A stretch of DNA of 64,000 nt from positions 1 through 64,000 of the forward strand of contig NZ_JALBWV010000054.1 in assembly GCF_022678645.1 (NCBI RefSeq), in the 5' to 3' direction. The position numbers were made by a program, and so were the translations under genes. Shown piece after piece: positions 43,638 through 52,756 of the stretch; the stretch's first letter is position 1, and each line of letters opens with the position of its first letter. Source of the stretch: Saccharopolyspora soli (GTDB lineage Bacteria; Actinomycetota; Actinomycetes; Mycobacteriales; Pseudonocardiaceae). The notes beneath the pieces are model-generated. The model was not told the origin of the DNA. It saw only the letters and a program-made list of their open reading frames with translations, and did no database searches.

Positions 43638-44738
43638 TCACGCCGTTGGTGGCAGCGTGCGTTCTGTTCCTCGTGACCAGGTAAACCGTGTCGTCGTGGC
43701 GTGGATGATCTGTGTGGAGGCTGTGCCGTCGCCGTAGGGCGATGGCAGCTCAGCGAGCCGGGCGTGGACCACGGCGAGGTCGGTGAGCCACTTGTTGGTA
43801 ATGGTGCTGATTTCCGGGCCTGGTTGCAGGCGTGTGCCGAAGGTGCCTTCGATTTCGGGGCGTTCGTTGCTGCGGCGGATGACCATGATGGGACGTTTGA
43901 GGACGGTTGCTTCTTCTTGGATGCCACCGGAGTCGGAGATGACCACGGCCGCGTGTTGGATCAGGGTCAGCAGCGCGGTGTAGTCGAGGGGCCCGGTGAG
44001 CCGAAGGTCCCGAGCTAGATCACCGAGCCTGGCCTGCATGATCTGGCGCTGGGTTCGAGGATGCAGTGGGAGAACCACCGGCACAGGTAATGCGGCGAGT
44101 TCGCTCAGGATGGCTGCCAGTGCTGCCGGGTCGTCGGCGTTTTCGGGTCTGTGGACGGTTGCGAGCACGAACGGCTCGGCGCCGAGACCAAGTTGCTGGA
44201 GGAAGTCGACTTGGTTTTCGGTGCTGGGAAGGGCGCTGTGGACGGCTTCGACGATGGTGTTGCCGGTGACCGCGATACGATCGGGTGGGATTCGTTCGGC
44301 GTGAAGGTTGTTGTGTGCCAAGGGTGTGGGTGCGCAGCAGAGGTCGGCGAGGTGGTCGATGAGGACTCGGTTGTGTTCCTCGGGCATGGTGCGGTCGAAG
44401 CTGCGTAGTCCGGCTTCGACATGGACCAGCGGTGTGCCGGTGGCGTTGGCGGCGAGGGCTCCGGCAAGGGCCGAGGTGGTGTCGCCTTGCACGATAACCG
44501 CGTCGGGCTGGTGTTCGCGAAGTAACTGGTCCAGTGCACTGGTCATGGACCCGAGTTGATGGCCTCGTGCCGCATCGCGCTGGGTGTCGAGCACGAGGTG
44601 CGGGGCGAGGTGGCCGATCATGCCAGCGGTGTGGTGCTGTCCGGTGTGGATGACGAACGCGTCCGGGCCAAGCAGTTCGGCAACGGGCGCGAGCTTGATG
44701 GCTTCAGGGCGGGTGCCCACCACGATCGCAATACGCAT
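43638..44738 (-). CDS. wecB: UDP-N-acetylglucosamine 2-epimerase (non-hydrolysing type)
   Basis: A 366-residue GT-B fold epimerase: MRIAIVVGTRPEAIKLAPVA at the N-terminus, VIVQGDTTSALAGALAA, HVEAGLRSFDRTMPEEHNR and VISDSGGIQEEA, all family signatures with the catalytic Asp, Glu and His positions. It interconverts UDP-GlcNAc and UDP-ManNAc. Last gene of the seven-gene minus-strand operon, 18 bases after the NUDIX gene. The 3' end lies next to the recombinase remnant, so the operon may be cut short here. Confidence 0.92.
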   Translation of the reverse strand: MRIAIVVGTRPEAIKLAPVAELLGPDAFVIHTGQHHTAGMIGHLAPHLVLDTQRDAARGHQLGSMTSALDQLLREHQPDAVIVQGDTTSALAGALAANATGTPLVHVEAGLRSFDRTMPEEHNRVLIDHLADLCCAPTPLAHNNLHAERIPPDRIAVTGNTIVEAVHSALPSTENQVDFLQQLGLGAEPFVLATVHRPENADDPAALAAILSELAALPVPVVLPLHPRTQRQIMQARLGDLARDLRLTGPLDYTALLTLIQHAAVVISDSGGIQEEATVLKRPIMVIRRSNERPEIEGTFGTRLQPGPEISTITNKWLTDLAVVHARLAELPSPYGDGTASTQIIHATTTRFTWSRGTERTLPPTA

Positions 44739-44756
44739 GACATCTTCCCAGATGGG

Positions 44757-45407
44757 CTACCAGAACAGATGAGCGCGTTCGCCCGCGCAGTAGCGGCGGG
44801 CGGCGACGAACAGGCGTAGGTAGAGCTGGTCGAGGCCGAGGTAGTTGGGCACGAGCTCGCCACGGGACAGGGTGCCTTCGGTGTAGGTCAGGCCGTGGTC
44901 GCTGCGGGTGGCGAAGCGACTCGGGACAGATTCCACGCTGCCGTCGGCGAGAGCGATGGCGTCGTCGAGGTCGAGCTCGACAAGTCCGGAGACTTCGGCG
45001 TCCGAGAGCGGGATGGCGTCCAGGTCGACGTCGAGGGGCAGCAGGTGCCAGTGCTGGAATTCGCGTTCGATGTAATCCGGGGCGAGGGTGACGGCGGTCT
45101 GGCGCAGGCCGATGGGGTGTAGCTCGCTGTAGGCGACCGGAAGACCGAGTTCTTCGTGGACTTCACGGATCCCGTCGGGGACGGTTTCGCCTGCGTGATA
45201 GTGGCCACCGACGGTGATGTCGGCGTAGTCGGGACGATCGAAGGAATAGCGGCCCGGGGCCTTCTTCTGCAGCAGCACTCGACGGGCACTGGGATTGATG
45301 GCGAGCGCGGAGAAGGCGCGGTGCCAGAGCCCTCGGCGGTGGGCTTGTTTCTTGCTCTCGGTGCCGACGTGTTCATAGCGGTCGTTGAAGATGTCGATCA
45401 GTGTCAC
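44757..45407 (-). CDS. NUDIX hydrolase
   Basis: A 216-residue protein with a Nudix box from about residue 67: GGHYHAGETVPDGIREVHE, followed by ELG. The N-terminus (IDIFNDRYEHVGTESKKQAHRRGLWHRAF) and a FQHWHLLPLD segment resemble the isopentenyl-diphosphate isomerase/YfcD branch of the superfamily rather than MutT. GTG start at 45407 overlaps the upstream TAG by one base (TAGTG). Substrate unknown; within the operon a sugar-nucleotide or prenyl diphosphate is conceivable. Confidence 0.88.
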   Translation of the reverse strand: MTLIDIFNDRYEHVGTESKKQAHRRGLWHRAFSALAINPSARRVLLQKKAPGRYSFDRPDYADITVGGHYHAGETVPDGIREVHEELGLPVAYSELHPIGLRQTAVTLAPDYIEREFQHWHLLPLDVDLDAIPLSDAEVSGLVELDLDDAIALADGSVESVPSRFATRSDHGLTYTEGTLSRGELVPNYLGLDQLYLRLFVAARRYCAGERAHLFW

Positions 45408-46207
45408 TAGTGCAGGTCTCCTGTTGCGGCGGGTTCGGGGGTATTGAGATTCCAGTAGGCGTGCAGGGCGTCGAGGTAGCGGCGTGGGTCGCCGACGGTG
45501 ACCCAGTGTGCCGCGATCCGGTGCACGGCGACGCGGGCCTCGGCGGCGAGCTGGCCCACGGCGATGCCGAGGTCGACTTCCCCTCGGGCCAGCTCGGTAG
45601 GCCGGAGCAGATCGAGGATGGAGGGGCGCAGGATCAGACGAGAGACCACCCCGAGGGGTTCGTCCACCGTCTCAGGATCGGGCCGTTGGCGAATCGCGGT
45701 CACCCGCTGGCCCTGTTCGGGGTCGGTGTCGATGATGCCGAACGAACGGGTGTCGTTCGGATCGATGCGCTGAGCGGCGACGATCGCCTCCGTCTCGGGC
45801 CGCATCTGCTCGCGCATGGCCGCGAGGTTGCCACCGCGCGGCTGTTCACCGAGCAGAATGTCGTCGCCGAACGCGACGGCGAACGCCTCGCAGGTTGCGA
45901 GGCGATCTCGCAGCGTGAGCAGCGGCGTGGCATTGCCGTAGCCGTGGCTGAGATCTTCCTCGACAGTGTCGACCGGTAGCCCGTCGGCACGCAGGCCGCG
46001 AACGTGTGCCGGGATGATGCGGTCCCCAGGGCGGGTCACGACGATGACCTCCGAGGCGCCAGCGGCCAGGCACTCGACGATCACGTACTCGACCGCGGGT
46101 ATATGGCCCAGCGGCAGCATTTCCTTCGGCACGGTACTGGAGAACGGTTGGAAGCGGGTCGCCGCTCCAGCTGCGGTGACGATGGCCGGAAACGCCGTTG
46201 TGGTCAT
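45407..46207 (-). CDS. Sugar-1-phosphate nucleotidyltransferase (GalU-like)
   Basis: A 266-residue GT-A fold nucleotidyltransferase: AIVTAAGAATRFQPFSSTVPK is a G-x-G-x-R-x-x-P-x-T-x-x-x-P-K variant (first Gly pair replaced by Ala), then EMLPLGHIPAVEYVIVE, EDLSHGYGNATPLL and AFGDDILLG with the metal-binding Asp. It would join NTP and a sugar 1-phosphate. Slightly shorter than GalU (about 300). Starts in an ATGA overlap with the HprK-like gene (46204-46207). Confidence 0.88.
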   Translation of the reverse strand: MTTTAFPAIVTAAGAATRFQPFSSTVPKEMLPLGHIPAVEYVIVECLAAGASEVIVVTRPGDRIIPAHVRGLRADGLPVDTVEEDLSHGYGNATPLLTLRDRLATCEAFAVAFGDDILLGEQPRGGNLAAMREQMRPETEAIVAAQRIDPNDTRSFGIIDTDPEQGQRVTAIRQRPDPETVDEPLGVVSRLILRPSILDLLRPTELARGEVDLGIAVGQLAAEARVAVHRIAAHWVTVGDPRRYLDALHAYWNLNTPEPAATGDLH

Positions 46208-47325
46208 CGAGGATGCCTCTCGATGTCGAGGACGGTCTTGTCGAGTTCATCCAGCGGGTTGCGGATACCGAATCTGATTTCGAAGCACGGGATGTGGGCC
46301 GCGAGATGGTGCGTGAGCTGGTGTGCTCGGCGGTGGAGCTCGGGCTCGGGTCTGCCGCGTGGGACCAGCCAGGGTTGCTGCCAGAACTCGTCGTGCGGGG
46401 TGAAGCAGCTGGCGCGCAGCACCTGCTGGGTTTCACCTGGTGGCAGTGCGCGGATTCGCGGAGGCTCGGCGCTGTCGGACAGGCGAGGCACGAGGATGGT
46501 CCGCAACCACGAACCGGGCGCCAGGGAAGCGCCGAGGGCGGTGGCGTACTCGCGGGCACTGAACTCCGCCTTCTCCGTCGCACCAAATGTTCTGGGCAAC
46601 TCGCTGATGGTCCGTTGTGGACGAGACAACCCGGGTACCGCATTGGCGAGCTCGGGCACGGCATCGAGGGTGCCTCGGGCGATGGGCACAGGCAGCGGAA
46701 CCGCAACGAGGCGCCCGTGTCGGTCGAGGATGAGCCGATCATTGGACAGCAAGGCACCGCGGGTAGAGCGAAGCAGGCAGGTCAGCACAGTGGTCTTGCC
46801 CGCGGAGCGAGGGCCGCAGATCATCACGCCATGCCCGCCGAGGTCGGCCCCGGCCGCGTGGAAGACGATGCCGCCGTGGTCTTCGTAGGTGCGCAGCATG
46901 GCTTCGCGCATCAAGCGCAGCGGGTACCCATGCGGTTTGCGGACGCCGTGGTGCAGGTACAACTCGATGTGCCTCTCGTGCACGCGGACCGCGAATGCGC
47001 GGGCTTGATGTTCCACACCATCCGCGGCCACGGCGTAGCAGCGCATCCCGGAAGGCATGCGGGTCTCAAGTAGGACCACGCCGGGAATGGGCTCGATGCG
47101 CCTGGCGATCGGTGGATTGGTGACCTGCCAGACGACCTCGTGACACTGCGCGTCGTCGGGATACACGGCCAGGTGGAAGGTGCCTAAATCCCGGTCGCCG
47201 ACGCGACCAGGCAAGTACTGGGCCAAGTAGTCGCGCTGGTCCTCTGCCCATGCCGCGGGCGCGGTGATCGTGAACGCCAGGTCTCCGGCGTGGGAGGTCC
47301 ATATCTCGTAGGGCTGTGGCGTCAT
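46204..47325 (-). CDS. HprK-like (HPr kinase/phosphorylase-related) kinase
   Basis: A protein of about 373 residues. The C-terminal half carries GIVFHAAGADLGGHG, then MICGPRSAGKTTVL (Walker A) and SNDRLIL, the arrangement of HprK-related P-loop kinases. The N-terminal 130 residues are unrecognised. Such kinases occur outside sugar-PTS control next to radical SAM or peptide-modifying enzymes, where they phosphorylate unknown substrates. The ATG at 47325 shares its first base with the upstream stop (TGATG); GTG at 47331 is an alternative. Confidence 0.8.
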   Translation of the reverse strand: MTPQPYEIWTSHAGDLAFTITAPAAWAEDQRDYLAQYLPGRVGDRDLGTFHLAVYPDDAQCHEVVWQVTNPPIARRIEPIPGVVLLETRMPSGMRCYAVAADGVEHQARAFAVRVHERHIELYLHHGVRKPHGYPLRLMREAMLRTYEDHGGIVFHAAGADLGGHGVMICGPRSAGKTTVLTCLLRSTRGALLSNDRLILDRHGRLVAVPLPVPIARGTLDAVPELANAVPGLSRPQRTISELPRTFGATEKAEFSAREYATALGASLAPGSWLRTILVPRLSDSAEPPRIRALPPGETQQVLRASCFTPHDEFWQQPWLVPRGRPEPELHRRAHQLTHHLAAHIPCFEIRFGIRNPLDELDKTVLDIERHPR

Positions 47326-48116
47326 CACCACTCCCGGATGCGTCGTGCGACTTGGTCGATACGCAGTCGCCGCCCAGCCTCGTCAAGTTGCCGGAAGCCC
47401 AAGACCGAAGTGAGCGCGAAGAAGTCCTGCACCTCCTCGACAGCTGCCTCACCCATGGCTGCGCGCACCGCGAGGCCGCGTCGGGCACGGAACCACGCCG
47501 CGGGGAAGCCCTCGTCGGCGATGTTGGTCGGGAATTCGTACGAGAAGGGGAGAAGTTCTTGTGCGGCAGATGGATCCGCCGTGCGCAAGAGCGTCCGCAG
47601 GGCGTAGCCGACGAGGGCATCGAGAATGACCGGCGTGTCGAAGCACAGCGCGCCGAACAATTCGTCGAACAAGCTCTCCGGTGCGGGGCGCAGACTCGGG
47701 ATCAGCGGCGGTAACACGTCGACCAGGACCAGCTGGTCATCTTCCAGGCAGAAGTTCGCGAGGTTGGTGTCGATCCGAGCGTCGGTACCGTCGAGGTCAC
47801 GGACCCAGCGGCCGATCTGCGCGATGGCGGCAGCGAACGTGGCGGGATCGGTCTCGTTGGGGGCATCCAGCAGAGTCGGACCCGCCACCCAGCGGTGCCG
47901 GACGGTCAGCGGCTCGGCGGCGACCAGCCGCAGGCAGCTGGGCAGCCGCACGTGGGCGGACCGCAGGACATGGAGGTAGCACTGCATTCCTGCGGCGCCG
48001 GTTGTGGTCATGGCCGTGACGAATCTGTTCCCGGCGGGATGGCGTCCGTTCAGGCGCTTGGTGACGTGATCGCCGTCGCGGCGATGGGTGCTGAACTCGC
48101 CCAGGTGGTGGCTCAC
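47325..48116 (-). CDS. Kinase-fold-like protein of unknown function
   Basis: A 263-residue protein. In its centre, RIDTNLANFCLEDDQLVLVD resembles the catalytic and DFG-type loops of small-molecule kinases (D-x-x-x-x-N and a following acidic D-V-L), and an aromatic LPFSYEFPTNIADEGFP region follows. Similar proteins occur with MazG, nucleotidyltransferase and HprK-like genes in actinobacteria, but I know of no function. GTG start at 48116 overlaps the MazG-like stop (GTGA). Confidence 0.6.
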   Translation of the reverse strand: MSHHLGEFSTHRRDGDHVTKRLNGRHPAGNRFVTAMTTTGAAGMQCYLHVLRSAHVRLPSCLRLVAAEPLTVRHRWVAGPTLLDAPNETDPATFAAAIAQIGRWVRDLDGTDARIDTNLANFCLEDDQLVLVDVLPPLIPSLRPAPESLFDELFGALCFDTPVILDALVGYALRTLLRTADPSAAQELLPFSYEFPTNIADEGFPAAWFRARRGLAVRAAMGEAAVEEVQDFFALTSVLGFRQLDEAGRRLRIDQVARRIREW

Positions 48117-48673
48117 GAGGCGCCCCCTCGCTGGTCGAGGAAGGAGTCGGCGTCGGCGACCATCGACCGGAACTCACCGATGAGATCGAGCCCGAGTTGG
48201 TCCGCGAGCACGTCGCACGCGGCGATGACCGCAGCCGACGCCTCCGGCAGAGACGGTGGCCTGCCCTCGGGCCGATGCCGGTAGTGATGTTCCACCAACG
48301 CGGCCTCCGACAGGCTGCCCGCGGCCACCAGCAGCCGCAGAAACGCCTCCACCTCGTTACGCGCCTGCGGGTGCCCGGTTGCTTCTGCGGGCTCCGAATG
48401 TGCCAGGACATTGATACTCAAGGCAGCGAGGACGACGTCGGCCAGCTCGTCACCGACGTTGGTAATCGACCGTTGCGGATCTTCCCAGGCGGAGACGTCG
48501 GCCCCGTGCTGCCGGAGCAGACACAACGCCAAGTGTCCGACTTGGACAGACAGTTCGGCTGCCGCCGTGCTGGGGTCCCATTCTTGGAATGCGGTTGTGG
48601 CGAACCGCTGACGCAGGCGGCGGACGTCGGCAAGCACTTCGTGCAGGCGGTCGCTGAGCAGGGTGCGATTCAT
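48113..48673 (-). CDS. MazG-like nucleotide pyrophosphohydrolase-type protein
   Basis: A protein of about 186 residues, helical throughout. TAAAELSVQVGHLALCLL and the later DELADVVLAALSINVL match the paired E-x-x-E-like and E/D-x-x-D metal-binding helices of all-alpha NTP pyrophosphohydrolases (MazG family), though the first site is weakened (ELSVQ). The C-terminal half is extra helical sequence. The start at 48673 is set by the ATGA overlap with the radical SAM stop at 48670. Confidence 0.7.
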   Translation of the reverse strand: MNRTLLSDRLHEVLADVRRLRQRFATTAFQEWDPSTAAAELSVQVGHLALCLLRQHGADVSAWEDPQRSITNVGDELADVVLAALSINVLAHSEPAEATGHPQARNEVEAFLRLLVAAGSLSEAALVEHHYRHRPEGRPPSLPEASAAVIAACDVLADQLGLDLIGEFRSMVADADSFLDQRGGAS

Positions 48674-49845
48674 CCCACGATCACGGGCGTGGCCCCAGCG
48701 GTACCGCTGCTCCAATACGCGTCAGCGTCATCCCGCACCACACGCACCCGAACACCCAAGTCCTGCGTCAACGCAGCAGCGAGGTTCGTGTCGACCACTG
48801 CGTCAATGACCAGTTCGCGACCATCCTCGGCCAGCGTGAACGGCGCCTCGCCGAGAGCCCGCCGGGCCAAGGCCGCACGTACATCAGCCGCGGTGGGTGG
48901 AATGCGTTCGGCGTCGGCGACGGTGCATCGCTCACGTTGGGCAATCGGACAGTAATTCCGCATCCGGCACACCTGGCTGCCGAACACGCCGAAGAAATCG
49001 GGTCGTCCGAGGACATAGGCCAGGGCACAGGAGTTCGTATGAAACAGCGGATAGCCGGGATGCCGCTGCCACGTGCGGTGAATGAACTCCCAGAACCCAC
49101 GCGGATACACACCTTCCGCCTCGATCACCCCTGCCGTGGTTGCCAACTCGGGCCACACCTGCGCCAGGCGAGCGAGCGCGCCCTTCTCCACCTTCAAACC
49201 GGCTGCGACGGTGCAGCGGGCGTAGCGCGCCGCATGGCCGAGCACGATCCGCATCCTCTCCAGGTCAGCGGATTCCGGGAATGCGGGACGCCAGTAGTGC
49301 ACGATCGGAATCCCCGCCTCAGCCAACCGTGGGAAGTTCTCCGCGATTGCGTCGTGACGGATGCCCCGCTCGATATCCCGCCCTAGCCCCGAGTAGCTCA
49401 GGTACACCAACACAGTCACACCTCGATGCCGAGCGGCGTTAATGACCTCGATCGTCTCGTCCGGAACATGGCACTTCGTGATCAAGACAACCGGGTTGCG
49501 CACCTGCTGTCGAACCAGTTCCTCCAGCAGGTCGGCCAGGTGAGCACGTGAGGCGGGCAAGGCCATCACGTCCGTCCACGTGTACAAGGCCACCGGACGC
49601 AGCGGCCCGTAGAACGAGGAGTTCACCAGCAACTCCACCGACTCTTCGGCCGACACCAAATGCTTCGGCGGCACAGCGGCTTGGCCGCGCTCATTGAGAA
49701 AGCAATACGTGCACTTCTTCGGGCAACCCTGCACCGGATTGACCGCGATCCACGTCGCGTGCTGATCGACAACCGGAGTCCACATTCTTGGCTCAACAGC
49801 ACCAGAATCGGATGCTCGACGTCCGGACGATGCGTGGTCAGCCAT
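48670..49845 (-). CDS. Radical SAM protein
   Basis: A 391-residue radical SAM enzyme: NPVQGCPKKCTYCFLNERG contains the CxxxCxxC that binds the 4Fe-4S cluster (Cys 41, 45, 48), and the barrel continues with VLITKCHV, VLVYLSYSGLG and IVHYWRPAFP. A C-terminal Cys group (NSCAL, QVCRMRNYCPIAQRERC) could hold a second cluster. First gene of the seven-gene operon, about 100 bases after the XRE regulator. I cannot name the substrate. The context of nucleotidyltransferase, epimerase, kinases and MazG suggests a modified nucleotide or sugar nucleotide. Confidence 0.88.
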   Translation of the reverse strand: MADHASSGRRASDSGAVEPRMWTPVVDQHATWIAVNPVQGCPKKCTYCFLNERGQAAVPPKHLVSAEESVELLVNSSFYGPLRPVALYTWTDVMALPASRAHLADLLEELVRQQVRNPVVLITKCHVPDETIEVINAARHRGVTVLVYLSYSGLGRDIERGIRHDAIAENFPRLAEAGIPIVHYWRPAFPESADLERMRIVLGHAARYARCTVAAGLKVEKGALARLAQVWPELATTAGVIEAEGVYPRGFWEFIHRTWQRHPGYPLFHTNSCALAYVLGRPDFFGVFGSQVCRMRNYCPIAQRERCTVADAERIPPTAADVRAALARRALGEAPFTLAEDGRELVIDAVVDTNLAAALTQDLGVRVRVVRDDADAYWSSGTAGATPVIVG

Positions 49846-49942
49846 CGCTTGTCCCCTCCCACGTTGGCCGTGCGGAGGAAAGCTACGAGCCCTACTAGCG
49901 AGTAACTCGAGCTGTCAGTCCGGGTGGCCCAGCAGGCAGGAA

Positions 49943-51139
49943 TCAGCTCACAGGTACCGACAGCTTCTCGGCTAAGCGAGCTGCTTCCTTGGCGGTGGTG
50001 CGACCGGCTCGCTGGACAACCTCGCGCAGGATGCTGTGCGCCAGGGGCCGGTAGGCGACGTCCTCGGGTGCCTCACGCTCGGCGCTGTTCAGGAGAACCA
50101 ACGCACTGCCATAATCCTTGCGCTGCTGATAGGACCGCGCCTGTTCAAGCAGGAACGCGACGCGGCGCTCGATCGACGGAGATCGCTCATGCTCGATCTC
50201 TTCCGCCAGGTGGCACGCTTGGCTGGTCTCGCCCGCTTCGACCTCGATGCTCACCGCGTGCATCGCGACGTTGGTCGGGCCGAACGCGGTCCACAAGGTG
50301 TTGCACTCACCGGTCTTCCACGCCACCGGCATCACCGAGCGGACGCGATCCCGAGCTGTCCACATGTCCCGCCGACGCGCGGCAGCGACGCCTGCGACAA
50401 GAATCAGCGAGCCGTACACGGCGGCAGCATCTGGGCCGGAATGATCCCGTAGCTCGTGCGCCGCGTTCATCGCGATATCTTCGGCCACCTCATGGTGGCG
50501 CTCCGCCAACGCAACGTGGGCCAGGTTCCACCGCGCCGCACCAACCCGCAAGGAATCATCGCTTACCTCGGCCGCCCGCAACCCCCGGTCCGCGGCGAGA
50601 AGCGCCAGGTCCACGCGGCCCGTGCGCTTCGCGACAGTGCGCGTGAGCCCGTAGAGATCGGCCGCCGCCCGGTGTGCCTCGCATCCGGTGCCAGTGGCGT
50701 CCGCGGTGTGCAGGGAACGCTCGACTTCCACGATGAGATTCCCGAGGAGGCCGCTGACCTGGCTATATCGGGTCGGAGAAGACTGCCACAACCGCCACGC
50801 TTCGTTGATTTGATTGCGAAGATCGGCCAACGGCAGCGGTTCTCCCTCAGCCGCTGGCCGTAGCGTCATCGCCCGGTGCAACTCCTCGCCCGCAGCACGA
50901 CTCTGTCGCGGCACAACCTCCTGCGATTGCGTATTGATCAGGGATGCGGGCGGGACATCGAGTGCATCAGCGATGGCGACCAGGACCGGCACGGTGGGCA
51001 GCTTCTTGCCGCGCTCGATCTGGTACAGGTAATCGGTGGTGATTCCAGCGAGGCCAGCGACCACGTTCTGGGTTTTCTTCGCCGCGAGCCGGTGAAACCG
51101 GACCCGCTCACCCACGTCCAGCGCCAGTTGATCAACCAT
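49943..51139 (-). CDS. XRE-family transcriptional regulator with TPR-like C-terminal domain
   Basis: A protein of about 398 residues. The N-terminal helix-turn-helix spans residues 8-65 (VRFHRLAAKKTQNVVAGLA, TTDYLYQIERGKKLPTVPVL). The remaining 330 residues are Ala-rich helical hairpins of the TPR type (AADLYGLTRTVAKRTG, ARWNLAHVALAERHHEVA). Such regulators are common in actinobacteria beside secondary-metabolite or signalling genes. ATG at 51139 is preferred over an upstream open extension. It is upstream of and on the same strand as the radical SAM operon, and divergent to the HAD gene, so it likely controls one or both. Confidence 0.87.
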   Translation of the reverse strand: MVDQLALDVGERVRFHRLAAKKTQNVVAGLAGITTDYLYQIERGKKLPTVPVLVAIADALDVPPASLINTQSQEVVPRQSRAAGEELHRAMTLRPAAEGEPLPLADLRNQINEAWRLWQSSPTRYSQVSGLLGNLIVEVERSLHTADATGTGCEAHRAAADLYGLTRTVAKRTGRVDLALLAADRGLRAAEVSDDSLRVGAARWNLAHVALAERHHEVAEDIAMNAAHELRDHSGPDAAAVYGSLILVAGVAAARRRDMWTARDRVRSVMPVAWKTGECNTLWTAFGPTNVAMHAVSIEVEAGETSQACHLAEEIEHERSPSIERRVAFLLEQARSYQQRKDYGSALVLLNSAEREAPEDVAYRPLAHSILREVVQRAGRTTAKEAARLAEKLSVPVS

Positions 51140-51212
51140 CGCTCGCCGCCCCAGCCAGAATGGGTCTGCGGGGTTGATGCTACGGCATCGATCACCTGCG
51201 ACACTGGCATTT

Positions 51213-51917
51213 ATGGCAGCCGACCGCCAGACGCGCTTGGTGCTCTGGGACATCGACCACACCCTGATCGAAACACGCGGAGTGGGACGCGAGATCTACG
51301 AACGCGTGTTTCCCAAGGTGACCGGCCAACCCCTGCGCGAACTCGCCGCCGTGCACGGCCGCACCGAGCTCGACATCATCCACAACACGCTGCAACTACA
51401 CGACCTCGAACCCACCGAGCGGACCGTCAACCAGCTCGCCGCCGCGCTCGCCGACGGCTACCGCGACGCGCTCAACGAACTCACGACACGAGGCCAAGTG
51501 TTGCCGGGCGTGTGGGAAGCACTCGATGCCCTCGCAGGCGAGTCTGGGATTCACCAGAGCGTGCTGACCGGCAACACGAGGGACGTTGCCCGCATCAAAG
51601 TCGAAGCCTTCGGACTCGACCGCTACCTCGACCTGTCCATCGGCGCGTACGGCGACGACCACCGCGACCGGTCCGAACTCGTCGGTATCGCCCGCAAACG
51701 CGCAGCACAGCAACTCGGCAGAACGATCCCGGCAGCACAAGTGGTCCTCATCGGAGACACGCCCAGCGACGTAGAGGCCGCACTCATCGCGGGCAGCCAG
51801 ATCATCGCCGTCGCCACCGGCAAGTACACCGTCGACGACCTACGCGCCGCCGGCGCGGCAACGACCTTCGACCGCCCCACCGACGTTCAGCAACTGTGGC
51901 GAGCCATAACACGCTGA
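51213..51917 (+). CDS. HAD-superfamily phosphatase
   Basis: A 234-residue haloacid-dehalogenase-type hydrolase: motif I VLWDIDHTLIE (nucleophile Asp), motif II VLTGNTRD, and motif III/IV VVLIGDTPSDVEAAL. The helical cap lies between motifs I and II as in phosphoglycolate phosphatase-like (Gph) enzymes. It is divergent to the XRE gene with about 70 bases between starts and may work with the operon on that side. Substrate unknown. Confidence 0.88.
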   Translation: MAADRQTRLVLWDIDHTLIETRGVGREIYERVFPKVTGQPLRELAAVHGRTELDIIHNTLQLHDLEPTERTVNQLAAALADGYRDALNELTTRGQVLPGVWEALDALAGESGIHQSVLTGNTRDVARIKVEAFGLDRYLDLSIGAYGDDHRDRSELVGIARKRAAQQLGRTIPAAQVVLIGDTPSDVEAALIAGSQIIAVATGKYTVDDLRAAGAATTFDRPTDVQQLWRAITR

Positions 51918-52011
51918 CAACCGTCCGACTGAGTCGAGGAGGTAGGCAGGCGCCGTAGCGCGACGGGCGCAGCAGGTCCTCAACCCGTTCGGCGCGGGCG
52001 TAGCGCTTGAC

Positions 52012-52752
52012 GTGTTCAGCGCCCAGCCCAGCCACCGCGCGCTGCAGCAGCCCTACCCTTGGTCGAGGAGCTCGTGGACAGCGGCGAACTGCTCGGCCGA
52101 ACTGCTCGAGCGCGCGGCCAGCGCCGAGTCTGTCGGGCGAGGCATGGTGTTCCAGCAGGCAGCGTGGGCGACGACGCACTTCTCCGCTGCTGCGGCCAGG
52201 TTGTGCCAACACTACACACCCGACCAGGTCCTGCTGGCCTACCGTGATCCTCACAGCCGCTACGTGCTGGTCGTGCACATGAGTTTCGACGACGAGTGGA
52301 GCGTGGCGGAATGGCCCGCTTCCCTGCAGGTCACCGACACCTGGACCGACAAAACCGTCATCGCCGGCGACCACGACGGCGGCACCACCACAACCCTGCT
52401 CGCCCTCACCCCCACCGACGACGGCCGGATGCAGGTCGACCCCGTCCCGCTCCCGGCCCGCAGCGACGCCCGCGACGCCTTCGCCTACGGCTACGGCGGC
52501 GGCACCCCCGGCACCACCTACCAGGCGCTGTTGCGAACCACCCCCGGCAACGACAGCAACCCCGCCCGCGTCGCCAGCCTGGCCCGCGAACGCGACACCG
52601 ACGGCAACCCCGTCAGCCAACTCTGGGCCGCCCTGTCCACCACCAAGGGACCGCTGCGCTTGTCCTGGCCCCAACTACAGCTGTGGGCCAAGTCCGGCAG
52701 AATACACATGGCGGCAAACGCGCACCCCGCTGAGACCCCGAACAGGCCCTGA
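52012..52752 (+). CDS. Hypothetical protein
   Basis: The convincing part runs from about residue 45 (MVFQQAAWATTHFSAAAARL) to the end: VLVVHMSFDDEWSVAEWP, TTTTLLALTPTDDGRMQ and a C-terminal SWPQLQLWAKSG. There are no membrane segments, metal motifs or repeats. The first 44 codons have poor codon bias, so the start may be the ATG at 52144. It lies between the HAD gene and the CRISPR array, and a strong terminator follows. I do not recognise the family. Confidence 0.5.
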   Translation: MFSAQPSHRALQQPYPWSRSSWTAANCSAELLERAASAESVGRGMVFQQAAWATTHFSAAAARLCQHYTPDQVLLAYRDPHSRYVLVVHMSFDDEWSVAEWPASLQVTDTWTDKTVIAGDHDGGTTTTLLALTPTDDGRMQVDPVPLPARSDARDAFAYGYGGGTPGTTYQALLRTTPGNDSNPARVASLARERDTDGNPVSQLWAALSTTKGPLRLSWPQLQLWAKSGRIHMAANAHPAETPNRP

Positions 52753-52756
52753 CTTC

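Noticed and set aside
48197-48955. Plus-strand frame opposite the MazG-like and radical SAM genes
   Set aside because: The radical SAM CxxxCxxC motif and coupled starts fix the coding strand as minus; the other frame has no family features.
49846-49942. Possible precursor peptide for the radical SAM enzyme (RiPP hypothesis)
   Set aside because: The gap has no start-to-stop frame with a ribosome site and leader/core features, and the other genes are nucleotide or sugar enzymes rather than RiPP partners.
51918-52143. Coding extension upstream of the hypothetical gene at 52012
   Set aside because: Frames here have poor codon bias and stops; the region is better read as leader or eroded sequence.
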